Below, piece by piece: positions 26,666-39,051 of a DNA stretch of 64,000 nucleotides (the stretch's first letter is position 1; each line of letters begins with the position of its first letter). The DNA is taken from assembly GCF_900129855.1 (NCBI RefSeq), contig NZ_LT670819.1:3100001-3164000 (forward strand), read 5' to 3'. Both the position numbers and the translations under genes were made by a program. The notes beneath the pieces are model-generated. The model had not been told where the DNA came from. It did not search any database and saw only the letters and a program-made list of their open reading frames with translations. This stretch comes from Streptomyces sp. 3214.6. GTDB lineage: Bacteria > Actinomycetota > Actinomycetes > Streptomycetales > Streptomycetaceae.

Positions 26666-26747
26666 CGCGAGGCGGTCGGAGGTTGCCGTCTGTGAGCGAA
26701 CCGATACCGAATTCACCCGCAGGGGTGAGGCCCATGGGGCCTGTGCG

Positions 26748-26855
26748 GTTTCGGTGCCTGTAGAAGCCCTGCCCGCTCACGCGTCCGATGTCACCGGCGT
26801 CAACCATCCGGCGCAGCCGCTCCGGTGACCTGTCCGTATGCCTCTCGGCGGGAGA
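26748..26855 (-). pseudogene. Tail fragment of a 3-hydroxyacyl-CoA dehydrogenase
   Basis: Between two stops the frame reads SPERLRRMVDAGDIGRVSG followed by QGFYRH, which resembles the conserved C-terminal end of 3-hydroxybutyryl-CoA dehydrogenases (MV-x-AG-x-x-GRK-x-GxGFY). Nothing of the preceding 260 residues is present. In related genomes, as I remember, a dehydrogenase gene sits beside the STAS gene. I therefore read this as a remnant of a deleted gene. Confidence 0.55.
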
Positions 26856-27036
26856 TTAGCGGGCGGGAGGCGCTGTGTGACCGGTTAGTAACGCGTTTCA
26901 CGTCTCAGGGCGTGAGACGCCGGTCACGTCGTCAAATCCTGCCCGATTCACGCCGATTGGCCCGGGAGTGACCAGGTGCCGACAGCAGTGACGAACGGAA
27001 CGGAACGCGGCGTCGGAGACGGTCTAGATTGGCCGC

Positions 27037-27609
27037 ATGGTCAATCTGACGCGCATCTACACCAGGACCGGCGACCAGGGCACCACCGCCCTCGGCGACA
27101 TGAGCCGGGTCGCCAAGACCGACCTCAGGATCGCCGCGTACGCCGACGCCAACGAGGCGAACGCGGCGATCGGCACGGCGCTCGCGCTGGGCGGGCTGGA
27201 CGAGGAGCTCGTCAAGGTCCTCACCCGCGTCCAGAACGACCTGTTCGACGTGGGCGCGGACCTGTCGACGCCGGTGGTGGAGAACCCCCAGTTCCCTCCT
27301 CTGCGGGTGGAGCAGTTCTACATCGACCGCCTGGAGGCGGACTGCGACCGCTTCAACGAGCGACTGGAGAAGCTGCGCTCGTTCATCCTCCCGGGCGGCA
27401 CCCCGGGCGCTGCCCTCCTCCATCAGGCCTGCACGGTCGTCCGACGGGCCGAACGCTCCACCTGGGCCGCGCTGGAGGCGCACGGTGAGGTGATGAACCC
27501 GCTCACCGCGACCTACCTCAACCGCCTCTCGGACCTGCTGTTCATTCTGGCCCGCACGGCCAACAAGGCGGTCGGCGACGTGCTCTGGGTGCCGGGCGGG
27601 GAGCGCTGA
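27037..27609 (+). CDS. PduO-type ATP:cob(I)alamin adenosyltransferase
   Basis: A 190-residue enzyme that makes adenosylcobalamin, the cofactor of the mutase at the left edge. The ATP-binding N-terminus YTRTGDQGTTALGD and the trimer-core motifs RVQNDLFDVGADLSTP, FILPGGTPGAALLHQACTV and RRAERS are complete. TAGATT at 27025-27030 is 6 bases before the ATG and no ribosome site is present, so the transcript is probably leaderless. It runs tail to tail with the next gene with only 8 bases between. Confidence 0.93.
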   Translation: MVNLTRIYTRTGDQGTTALGDMSRVAKTDLRIAAYADANEANAAIGTALALGGLDEELVKVLTRVQNDLFDVGADLSTPVVENPQFPPLRVEQFYIDRLEADCDRFNERLEKLRSFILPGGTPGAALLHQACTVVRRAERSTWAALEAHGEVMNPLTATYLNRLSDLLFILARTANKAVGDVLWVPGGER

Positions 27610-27617
27610 CGTTTCGG

Positions 27618-28175
27618 CTATCGCATCTTGGCCGGTTCACGCTTCGGTTCACGCTTCGGGAACAGGGTGTAGCTCGCGGCGATGACGACGTTGATGCCGA
27701 TGACGAACAGCATCCGCTGCTGCCACGCCCGCAGTGAGCCGGTCTCGCCGTCGCCGCCGACGTACCAGACGGCCGCCTGGAGCAGGGCCGCGGCGACCAG
27801 CGCGGCGAGGATCCAGCGGCCCGCGACCTTCCACTCGTGGACGGCGCGGGCCGTGCCGTACTTCGGCGGTCGCGCGGGCGGCGGGCCGCCGGCGAAGCGG
27901 TGGGCGACGCGGGCATCGGCCCACTGGATCGTGGAGTGGCCGAGGCCCACGGTGAAGCCGATGTAGACGGCGGCGAGGCCGTGCCGCCAGTCCGGCTCGG
28001 CGCCGTTCTTGAGGTCGATCGCGGTCACCGCGAACAGCACGACCTCCAGCAGCGGTTCGCACAGCAGCAGGGCCAGGCCCAGACGCGGCATCCGGAACAC
28101 GTACCGGAAGGCCAGCCCGGCGGCCAGCAGCACCCAGAAGGCCACCTCGCAGGCGATGATCAGTCCGACGATCAC
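27618..28175 (-). CDS. Four-helix integral membrane protein, unknown function
   Basis: A 185-residue membrane protein with about five hydrophobic segments (VIVGLIIACEVAFWVLLAAG at the start, LALLLCEPLLEVVLFAV, AVYIGFTVGLGHSTIQWA, then two in the C-terminal half) and a basic tail KREPKREPAKMR. I know the type only as a conserved Streptomyces membrane protein. The GTG at 28175 has AGGAG 7 bases upstream and fits better than any ATG. It is divergent from chiS. Confidence 0.78.
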   Translation of the reverse strand: MIVGLIIACEVAFWVLLAAGLAFRYVFRMPRLGLALLLCEPLLEVVLFAVTAIDLKNGAEPDWRHGLAAVYIGFTVGLGHSTIQWADARVAHRFAGGPPPARPPKYGTARAVHEWKVAGRWILAALVAAALLQAAVWYVGGDGETGSLRAWQQRMLFVIGINVVIAASYTLFPKREPKREPAKMR

Positions 28176-28331
28176 GGTTCGCTCCTCTTCTCGCTCACCG
28201 TTCCAGGCTCCCGTCCGGGAGAGCACCTCTCGTCGTCGGCGGTGAGGAACTCGCGGTACATCGAAAGATGCAGTTCGGGACCGTCCCCGGGGGGCAGGCG
28301 GAGGGGGCGCCGGCCGTGTTGGATGGAGGGC

Positions 28332-29507
28332 ATGGCCGTACGACGACTGCCCCGCCCGCATCGCTTCGACGTGTACATCGCGGTCGGCGGGCTGCTCGGC
28401 GGGCTGCTGCTGGTGGCCCTGCGGCTGGCCACGCGGCCGTCCCGCGATCCGGTGACGCTGTTCGACGGTCCGTGGCCGGTGCTGCTGCCGCTGACCGTGA
28501 TGGCCGGCTGCGAGCTGGTGCGGCGGACGGCTCCGCGCGCGGCCCTGCTGACGGCCACCGCCGCGGTCACCGCGGACGTCGTGACCCAGGGAAATCTGTC
28601 CACCGTGCTGATGTTCACCGACATCATGTACGCGGCCGTGCTGTACGGCCCGCTCGCGTCGGCCCGCCGTATCCAGTGGATCACCGGGCTGCTCTCGGTG
28701 GCCGGGACGCTGGTGCCGTACGCGGTGTGGCGGGTGCCGGAGGCGCTGCTGATCGGCGTGGTCGTGGGCGTCGTGGCGTATGCGCCCGCCGCCACCGGGT
28801 GGATCGTGCGCAACCACCGGGACGCCGCCGAGGCCGCCCGGCTGCGCGCCGAACAGATCGCGCTGCTCGCGGAGATGGACCGCGCCCAGGCCGTCGCGAC
28901 CGAACGGGCGCGGATGGCACGGGAGTTGCACGACATGGTCGCCAATCACCTTTCCGCGATCGCCATCCACTCGACGGCGGCCCTCTCTCTCGACGATGCG
29001 GACACCTCCCGGCAGGCCCTGTCGGTGATCCGCGAGAACAGCGTGGAGGGGCTGGCGGAGATGCGGCGGCTGATCGGGATCCTGCGTGACGGCAGCGGGG
29101 ACCACGAGCCGGCCGCGGCCCCCACGCTCGACGGCCTGGAGGCCCTGGTCGACGGGGCCCGCGCCAACGGCCTGGACGTCGGTCTCGACGCGGAGCACGG
29201 TCAGGTTCCCGCCCCCGTCGAACTCGCCGCCTACCGCGTCGTCCAGGAGTCGCTGACCAACGCGCTGAAGCACGCGTGCCCCGGCCGGGTCACCGTCGCC
29301 CTCGTGCAACGCGACGGCATGCTCGACGTGCGGGTGCGCAGCCCGTACGGCCACCGGGACGGGCCGCGCGCGCCGGGTTCGGGCGCCGGGCTGGTGGGGA
29401 TGCGGGAGCGGGCGGCGCTGTTGGGCGGCACGTTCGACGCCGGGCCGGAGGGCTCCCGCTGGACGGTGCGTGCCACGTTCCCCCTCGTGGAAGGAGAGCC
29501 CGTATGA
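28332..29507 (+). CDS. chiS: ChiS, sensor histidine kinase (NarL type)
   Basis: A 391-residue histidine kinase. The first 155 residues form five hydrophobic membrane segments without a large outer domain. The dimerisation region ERARMARELHDMVANHLSAI carries the phosphorylated histidine (about residue 200), and the ATPase part has YRVVQESLTNALKHA and SGAGLVGMRERAALLGG. It overlaps the regulator gene by four bases. Its position directly before a regulator and a DR-element chitinase matches the chiS-chiR-chiC group of S. coelicolor. Start choice (28332 or 28323) is uncertain. Confidence 0.85.
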   Translation: MAVRRLPRPHRFDVYIAVGGLLGGLLLVALRLATRPSRDPVTLFDGPWPVLLPLTVMAGCELVRRTAPRAALLTATAAVTADVVTQGNLSTVLMFTDIMYAAVLYGPLASARRIQWITGLLSVAGTLVPYAVWRVPEALLIGVVVGVVAYAPAATGWIVRNHRDAAEAARLRAEQIALLAEMDRAQAVATERARMARELHDMVANHLSAIAIHSTAALSLDDADTSRQALSVIRENSVEGLAEMRRLIGILRDGSGDHEPAAAPTLDGLEALVDGARANGLDVGLDAEHGQVPAPVELAAYRVVQESLTNALKHACPGRVTVALVQRDGMLDVRVRSPYGHRDGPRAPGSGAGLVGMRERAALLGGTFDAGPEGSRWTVRATFPLVEGEPV

Positions 29508-30160
29508 GCTCCGCCATCCGGGTCCTGGTCGCCGAGGACCAGTCCGCCGTGCGCGCCGGACTCGTCCTCATCCTGCGCAGTGCGCCCGACATCGAGGTGG
29601 TCGGCGAGGCGGCGGACGGCGAGCAGGCGGTGGCGCTGGCCCGGGAGTTGCGGCCCGACCTGGTGCTGATGGACGTTCAGATGCCGCGGCTCGACGGGGT
29701 GTCGGCGACCCGGAAGGTCGTCGAGGAGGGCCTCGCCGACGTCCTGGTGCTGACCACCTTCGACCTGGACGCGTATGTGTTCGGGGCGCTGCGGGCGGGT
29801 GCGGCCGGGTTCCTGCTGAAGAACACGGAGGCGCGGGATCTGCTGTCGGCGGTCCGCACGGTGGCGGGCGGGGAAGGGATGATCGCCCCAGCCGTGACCC
29901 GCCGGCTGATCGCCGAGTTCGCCGCGAAGCCGGTCCGGGAGCCGAGGGCGGACCCCGCCGTCCTCGACACGCTCACCCGGCGCGAGCGCGAGGTGCTGGC
30001 CTGTCTCGGCGAGGGGCTGCCCAACGCGGGGATCGCCGTGCGGCTGGACATGGCGGAGGCGACGGTGAAGACGCACGTCAGTCGGCTGCTGGGGAAGCTG
30101 GAGCTGCGCAGCCGGGTGCAAGCGGCGGTGTTGGCACAGGAGTTGGGGATCGGGGGCTGA
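29504..30160 (+). CDS. chiR: ChiR, LuxR-type response regulator
   Basis: A 218-residue NarL/LuxR response regulator. The receiver domain (1-120) has the acidic pair in LVAEDQ, the phosphorylated aspartate in DLVLMDVQMPRLDG (about 55) and the lysine in FLLKNTEAR. The C-terminal LuxR helix-turn-helix reads LTRREREVLACLGEGLPNA and AEATVKTHVSRLLGKLELRS. AAGGAGAG precedes the ATG. In S. coelicolor this pair is required for full chitinase expression; the same role is inferred here. Confidence 0.88.
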   Translation: MSSAIRVLVAEDQSAVRAGLVLILRSAPDIEVVGEAADGEQAVALARELRPDLVLMDVQMPRLDGVSATRKVVEEGLADVLVLTTFDLDAYVFGALRAGAAGFLLKNTEARDLLSAVRTVAGGEGMIAPAVTRRLIAEFAAKPVREPRADPAVLDTLTRREREVLACLGEGLPNAGIAVRLDMAEATVKTHVSRLLGKLELRSRVQAAVLAQELGIGG

Positions 30161-30192
30161 CCGGTACGTCTCGACGGGCGCCCACGACGAGA

Positions 30193-30235
30193 GTGGTCCA
30201 GACCTATTGACCCGTGGTCCAGACCTTTCTATTCT
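30193..30235 (+). promoter_or_regulatory. chiC promoter with two DasR-type direct repeats
   Basis: GTGGTCCAGACCT occurs at 30193-30205 and again at 30214-30226, 21 bp apart (two helical turns). Each contains TGGTCCAGACC, close to the DasR site TGGTCTAGACCA known from chitinase promoters. TTGACC (30208-30213) and TATTCT (30230-30235), 16 bp apart, form a good promoter; the second repeat fills the spacer, so a bound repressor would block RNA polymerase. Confidence 0.87.
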
Positions 30236-30297
30236 CGCGGCACCGTGGGCGTGAAGGCTCAGTCACGCCCCCCCGACTCCCCCCGAGGAGGCGCAGG

Positions 30298-32117
<1,820 letters not shown>

Positions 32118-32118
<1 letters not shown>

Positions 32119-32139
32119 GCCGCCACCCGCAAAGCGGCC
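32118..32139 (+). terminator. Short hairpin after chiC
   Basis: GGCCGC and GCGGCC pair around CACCCGCAAA, starting at the last base of the chiC stop codon and just before the end of the convergent DUF2550 gene. Confidence 0.45.
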
Positions 32140-32145
32140 AAGCCG

Positions 32146-32592
32146 CTAAGCGACGTTGACGCGCTGTCCGGGCGGGGCTGCCTCCAGCCACGCGAGAAAA
32201 CCGGTCAGCGCGTCTTCGCTCATGGCGAGTTCGAGGCGCGTGCCCCGGTGCAGACAGACCAGGACGACGGCGTCGGACAGCAGCGCCAGCTCCTCCTCGC
32301 CCTCGGGAAGCCGGCGGCCGGCCACCTCGATCGAGCCGCGCTCCAGCACCCGGCGCGGACGGTAGGCGTAGGAGAAGACGCGGTACCACTCGATGCGGTC
32401 GCCGTTGTAGCGGGCGACCCCGTAACTCCAGCCTTTTCCGCTGGTGTCCGGTTTCTCGGGTACGTCCCAGCGCAGGGAACAGTCGAAGGTGCCGCCGGAA
32501 CGCTGGATGAGTCTGCGACGCAGACCGAAGACGAACAGCCCCAGCGCCCCCAGGGCCACGACGATTCCGCACACAGTCAGAGCGAGGACCAT
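32146..32592 (-). CDS. DUF2550 membrane-anchored protein
   Basis: A 148-residue protein of the DUF2550 family, which in Streptomyces and mycobacteria directly follows the atp operon. One N-terminal membrane helix (VLALTVCGIVVALGALGLFVFGL) is followed by a PH-like soluble domain (GWSYGVARYNGDRIEWYRVF). The function is unknown. The ATG at 32592 is chosen because AGGAGG is 9 bases before it; a GTG two codons earlier is too close. A strong terminator separates it from atpC. Confidence 0.85.
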   Translation of the reverse strand: MVLALTVCGIVVALGALGLFVFGLRRRLIQRSGGTFDCSLRWDVPEKPDTSGKGWSYGVARYNGDRIEWYRVFSYAYRPRRVLERGSIEVAGRRLPEGEEELALLSDAVVLVCLHRGTRLELAMSEDALTGFLAWLEAAPPGQRVNVA

Positions 32593-32661
32593 CGACACCG
32601 ACCTCCTCGTCTCCTAGGTACCGAAAATAGGTAACGGAACGGAAAAAACATCCAGATCTGC

Positions 32662-32709
32662 CTCAGCCGCGGTCGGCTCCGGATTGCTCCGGAGCCGACC
32701 GCGGCTGAG
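32662..32709 (-). terminator. ATP synthase operon terminator
   Basis: A perfect 22-bp inverted repeat with a TTGC loop, 23 bases after the atpC stop. On the minus strand the hairpin is followed after about 12 bases by a run of six T. It is the strongest terminator-like structure in the window. Confidence 0.9.
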
Positions 32710-32731
32710 TGACGTCATGCAGGCTCGCGGG

Positions 32732-33106
32732 TCAGCGCGTCGCCGCCGCACGCAGTCGTACGTCCGCGCGGCGCTCGGCGGCGGCGTCGCCCTCCGCCTT
32801 CGCGCGCTCGAGCTCGCGCTCCACGCGCTGGACGTCGATCTCGTCCGACAGCTCGGCGATCTCGGCCAGCAGCGACAGCTTGTTGTCCGCGAACGAGATG
32901 AAACCGCCGTGCACCGCGGCGACGACCGTTCCACCATCACTCGTACGGATGGTCACCGGGCCCGACTCCAGCACACCGAGCAGCGGCTGGTGACCGGGCA
33001 TGACGCCGATGTCGCCGGACGTGGTGCGCGCGACGACCAGGGTGGCCTCGCCGGACCAGACCTCTCGGTCGGCCGCAACCAGCGCGACGTGCAGCTCAGC
33101 AGCCAA
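32732..33106 (-). CDS. atpC: ATP synthase epsilon subunit
   Basis: A 124-residue subunit of the F1 central stalk that controls ATPase activity. The N-terminal beta-barrel is visible (ELHVALVAADREVWSG, TTSGDIGVMPGHQPLLGVL, GFISFADNKLSLLAE), then a short C-terminal helical hairpin of charged residues. The TTG start at 33106 has GAGGAG 5 bases upstream and gives the length usual in Streptomyces. It is last in the operon and separated from atpD by 112 bases containing two hairpins. Confidence 0.95.
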   Translation of the reverse strand: MAAELHVALVAADREVWSGEATLVVARTTSGDIGVMPGHQPLLGVLESGPVTIRTSDGGTVVAAVHGGFISFADNKLSLLAEIAELSDEIDVQRVERELERAKAEGDAAAERRADVRLRAAATR

Positions 33107-33124
33107 GGTGGCTCCTCGGGTCAC

Positions 33125-33147
33125 CACCCGGCGGGTCTTGCCGGGTG
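33125..33147 (-). other. Hairpin between atpD and atpC (proximal to atpC)
   Basis: CACCCGGC and GCCGGGTG form an 8-bp stem with a 7-base loop, 18 bases before the atpC start codon on the transcript. Together with the stem at 33173-33203 it could reduce or stabilise the downstream message. Confidence 0.7.
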
Positions 33148-33172
33148 TTGGTTACAAGTCTAAGGGGCGTGC

Positions 33173-33203
33173 GTGAGGGGGCGGGACGCGCCCGCCCCCT
33201 CAC
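33173..33203 (-). other. Perfect 13-bp hairpin between atpD and atpC
   Basis: GTGAGGGGGCGGG and CCCGCCCCCTCAC pair perfectly with an ACGCG loop, 15 bases after the atpD stop. There is no U-tract on the minus strand, so partial termination or protection of the atpD 3' end is more likely than full termination. Confidence 0.8.
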
Positions 33204-33218
33204 CAGAACTCAGGGAGT

Positions 33219-35575
<2,357 letters not shown>

Positions 35576-35596
35576 GAGTCAGGTCCCTTCCTTACG

Positions 35597-37186
35597 TCAC
35601 TTGGCCGCGGCCGGGGCGTCCTCGCCGAGAAGCTTGCCGTCCGAGGTCTCGAACTGCTTCTTGAACTCGGCGATCGCGTCGGCAACAGCGATGAGGGTGT
35701 CGTCCGACATCTTGGCGCCCTCCTTGATGGAGGTCATGAGGCCCTGCTCCTTGCGGTGCAGGTACTCCAGCAGCTCCGTCTCGAAGCGGCGGATGTCGGC
35801 GACCGGAACGTCGTCCATCTTGCCGGTGGTGCCGGCCCACACGGAGACGACCTGGTCCTCGGTCCGCATCGGCTGGTACTGCGGCTGCTTGAGCAGCTCG
35901 ACCAGGCGCTGGCCACGCTCCAGCTGGGACTTCGACGCGGCGTCCAGGTCGGAGCCGAAGGCGGCGAAGGCCTCCAGCTCACGGTACTGGGCGAGGTCGA
36001 GGCGCAGCCGGCCGGACACCTGGCGCATCGCCTTGTGCTGGGCGGAGCCACCGACGCGGGAGACCGAGATACCGACGTTCAGGGCCGGACGCTGGCCGGC
36101 GTTGAACAGGTCGGACTCCAGGAAGCACTGGCCGTCGGTGATGGAGATGACGTTGGTCGGGATGAACGCCGAGACGTCGTTGGCCTTCGTCTCGACGATC
36201 GGCAGACCGGTCATCGAGCCGGCGCCCAGGTCGTCGGAGAGCTTCGCGCAGCGCTCCAGCAGACGGGAGTGCAGGTAGAAGACGTCACCCGGGTAGGCCT
36301 CACGGCCCGGCGGGCGGCGCAGCAGCAGCGACACGGCGCGGTAGGCGTCGGCCTGCTTCGAGAGGTCGTCGAAGATGATGAGGACGTGCTTGCCCTCGTA
36401 CATCCACTGCTGACCGATGGCCGAACCGGTGTACGGCGCCAGGTACTTGAAGCCGGCCGGGTCGGACGCCGGGGCGGCGACGATGGTCGTGTACTCCAGC
36501 GCGCCGGCCTCTTCGAGGGCGCCACGCACGGAGGCGATGGTCGAGCCCTTCTGGCCGATGGCGACGTAGACGCAGCGGACCTGCTTCTTCACGTCGCCGG
36601 AGCGCCAGTTGTCACGCTGGTTGATGATCGTGTCGACGGCCAGGGCGGTCTTGCCGGTCTGGCGGTCACCGATGATCAGCTGACGCTGACCACGGCCGAT
36701 CGGGGTCATCGCGTCGACGGCCTTGTAGCCGGTCTCCATCGGCTCGTGCACCGACTTACGGGCCATGACACCCGGAGCCTGGAGCTCCAGGGCACGGCGG
36801 CCGGACGTCTCGATCTCGCCGAGGCCGTCGATCGGGTTGCCGAGCGGGTCGACGACGCGGCCGAGGTAGCCCTCGCCCACCGCGACCGACAGGACCTCAC
36901 CGGTACGGGTGACCGGCTGGCCCTCCTCGATACCGCTGAACTCACCGAGGACGACGGCGCCGATCTCGCGCTCTTCCAGGTTGAGCGCGAGGCCGAGGGT
37001 GCCGTCCTCGAACTTCAGCAGTTCGTTGGCCATGGCCGAGGGCAGGCCCTCGACCTTCGCGATGCCGTCGCCGGCAAGGGTGACCGTACCGACCTCCTCG
37101 CGCGAGGCCGCGTCCGGCTTGTACGACTGGACAAAGTTCTCCAGCGCGTCCCGGATCTCCTCCGGCCGGATCGTGAGCTCCGCCAT
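35597..37186 (-). CDS. atpA: ATP synthase alpha subunit
   Basis: A 529-residue non-catalytic nucleotide-binding subunit of F1. Walker [11 protein letters not shown] (about residue 175), [15 protein letters not shown] as Walker B and the arginine-finger stretch [11 protein letters not shown] are present. It begins [25 protein letters not shown] lies 6 bases before the ATG at 37186; an upstream open frame to 37279 lacks a ribosome site and is not part of the family. Confidence 0.98.
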   Translation of the reverse strand: MAELTIRPEEIRDALENFVQSYKPDAASREEVGTVTLAGDGIAKVEGLPSAMANELLKFEDGTLGLALNLEEREIGAVVLGEFSGIEEGQPVTRTGEVLSVAVGEGYLGRVVDPLGNPIDGLGEIETSGRRALELQAPGVMARKSVHEPMETGYKAVDAMTPIGRGQRQLIIGDRQTGKTALAVDTIINQRDNWRSGDVKKQVRCVYVAIGQKGSTIASVRGALEEAGALEYTTIVAAPASDPAGFKYLAPYTGSAIGQQWMYEGKHVLIIFDDLSKQADAYRAVSLLLRRPPGREAYPGDVFYLHSRLLERCAKLSDDLGAGSMTGLPIVETKANDVSAFIPTNVISITDGQCFLESDLFNAGQRPALNVGISVSRVGGSAQHKAMRQVSGRLRLDLAQYRELEAFAAFGSDLDAASKSQLERGQRLVELLKQPQYQPMRTEDQVVSVWAGTTGKMDDVPVADIRRFETELLEYLHRKEQGLMTSIKEGAKMSDDTLIAVADAIAEFKKQFETSDGKLLGEDAPAAAK

Positions 37187-37228
37187 CTGGGTTCCCTGCT
37201 CTCCTTGTTGGGCCCGAAGTTTCACTTT

Positions 37229-37249
37229 GGGGGGATGGGGACTCCCCCC
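37229..37249 (-). other. Hairpin between atpH and atpA
   Basis: GGGGGGA and TCCCCCC pair around TGGGGAC within the 134-base gap between atpH and atpA, 43 bases before the atpA start on the transcript. It may separate processing or translation of the peripheral-stalk and F1 head portions of the message. Confidence 0.65.
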
Positions 37250-37320
37250 TGAAAGAGGTGAATCCTCTGCACGGCCCAACCAGGGCCGCCATCAGTTCGT
37301 ACTGCGGTCTTGAGTTGCTG

Positions 37321-38142
37321 CTAGCTCGCCATGCGGCGGGCGGCGTCCTCGATGCGGTCCGCGAGGGAGCCGTTGATCACCTCGTCGCCGACCTGCACCC
37401 GGATCCCGCCGAGGACCTCGGGGTCCACGTCGAGGTTGAGGTGCATCGAGCGGCCGTAGAGCTTCGCGAGGGCGGCGCCGAGGCGCTGCTTCTGCGGGTC
37501 GCTCAGCGGTACCGCCGAGGTGACGACGGCGACCATGCGGTCCCGGCGCTCCGCGGCGAGCTTGGACAGGGCCTCGAGGCCCGCTTCCAGGCTACGTCCC
37601 CGGGGCGCGGTCACGAGGCGCGTCACCAGTCGCTCGGTGGCCGCGTCGGCCCGGCCGCCGAGCAGGCTGCTCAGCAGCTCGCTCTTGGCCGAGACGGTGG
37701 CCTTCCGGTCGGTCAGTGCGGCGCGCAGCCCGGTGCTGGAGGAGACGATCCGCCCGAAGCGGAACAGCTCGTCCTCGACGTCGTCGAGCGTGCCGGCCTG
37801 CTGTGCGGCGGTGAGGTCGGCGATGTTCGCCAGCTCCTCCAGCACGTCCACCAGGTCGCGGGACTGCGACCAGCGGGAACGCACCGTGCCGGACACCAGA
37901 TCGGCGGTGGTGGCGCTGATCTGGGCGCCGAGGAGGCGCTGGACCAGGTCGGCCTTGGCGTCGCCCGCCTGCGCCGGGTCGGTGAGGACCCTGCGCAGGC
38001 CGACCTCGCGGTCGAGCAGCGCGGTGACGGCCGCCAGCTCGCCGGCCAGCTGCGCCGCGTCCACGGACGTGGAGTCCGTGAGCGCGTCGAGACGCTCACG
38101 GGCTGCTGCGAATGCCTCGCGGCTCGCTCCGTGTGCGGTCAT
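37321..38142 (-). CDS. atpH: ATP synthase delta subunit
   Basis: A 273-residue subunit joining the alpha-beta head to the peripheral stalk. The actinobacterial length, with the helical N-terminal bundle (REAFAAARERLDALTDSTS) and the conserved C-terminus LDVDPEVLGGIRVQVGDEV and INGSLADRIEDAARRM, is normal. The ATG overlaps the atpF stop. Confidence 0.96.
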   Translation of the reverse strand: MTAHGASREAFAAARERLDALTDSTSVDAAQLAGELAAVTALLDREVGLRRVLTDPAQAGDAKADLVQRLLGAQISATTADLVSGTVRSRWSQSRDLVDVLEELANIADLTAAQQAGTLDDVEDELFRFGRIVSSSTGLRAALTDRKATVSAKSELLSSLLGGRADAATERLVTRLVTAPRGRSLEAGLEALSKLAAERRDRMVAVVTSAVPLSDPQKQRLGAALAKLYGRSMHLNLDVDPEVLGGIRVQVGDEVINGSLADRIEDAARRMAS

Positions 38143-38690
38143 CGAGACGCCTCGGCCTTCTCCTCGAGCTCGTCGAGGAAGCGGTCGATGACGCGGCTCT
38201 GGCGGGCGTGGTCCTCAAGGGACTCGCCGACGAGCTTGCCGGCCAGTTCGGTGGCGAGCTTGCCGACGTCCTGACGCAGCGCGGACGCGGCGGCCTTGCG
38301 GTCCGCCTCGATCTGGCTGTGTCCGGCGGCGACGATCTCCTCGCGCTGGCGCTGGCCTTCCGCGCGCATCTCTGTGATGAGCGCGGCGCCCTGCTCCTGT
38401 GCCTCCTGGCGCAGTCGCGCGGCCTCGTGACGGGCCTCGGCAAGCTGTGCCTTGTACTGCTCCAGAACGCTCTGAGCCTCGGTCCGAGCAATCTCGGCCT
38501 GTTCGATCCCGCCCTCGATGGCGTCGCGGCGCTCTTCCAGAACCTTGTTGATGTTCGGAAGGAGCTTCTTGCCCAGGACGAAGAACACGATCGCGAACGC
38601 GATCAGACCGATGACGAGCTCGGGGATCTCCGGGATCAGAGGATTCTGGGACTCCTCCTCAGCCGCGATTTGCAGCAAGGGCGAGATCAC
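38139..38690 (-). CDS. atpF: ATP synthase b subunit
   Basis: A 183-residue peripheral-stalk subunit: one membrane helix near residues 24-42 (LVIGLIAFAIVFFVLGK) and a long charged coiled coil afterwards. GTG start at 38690 with AAGGAA about 8 bases upstream. It overlaps atpH by four bases. Confidence 0.97.
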   Translation of the reverse strand: MISPLLQIAAEEESQNPLIPEIPELVIGLIAFAIVFFVLGKKLLPNINKVLEERRDAIEGGIEQAEIARTEAQSVLEQYKAQLAEARHEAARLRQEAQEQGAALITEMRAEGQRQREEIVAAGHSQIEADRKAAASALRQDVGKLATELAGKLVGESLEDHARQSRVIDRFLDELEEKAEASR

Positions 38691-38730
38691 ATCAGTTCCT
38701 TCCGTGGAATTCTCTCGTCGGCCGAGACCG

Positions 38731-38994
<264 letters not shown>

Positions 38995-39051
38995 TTACAC
39001 AGGCCGGTGGGGGTTGGCCACCGGAAGTTCAGGGGATGGTGATCAGCGTGC

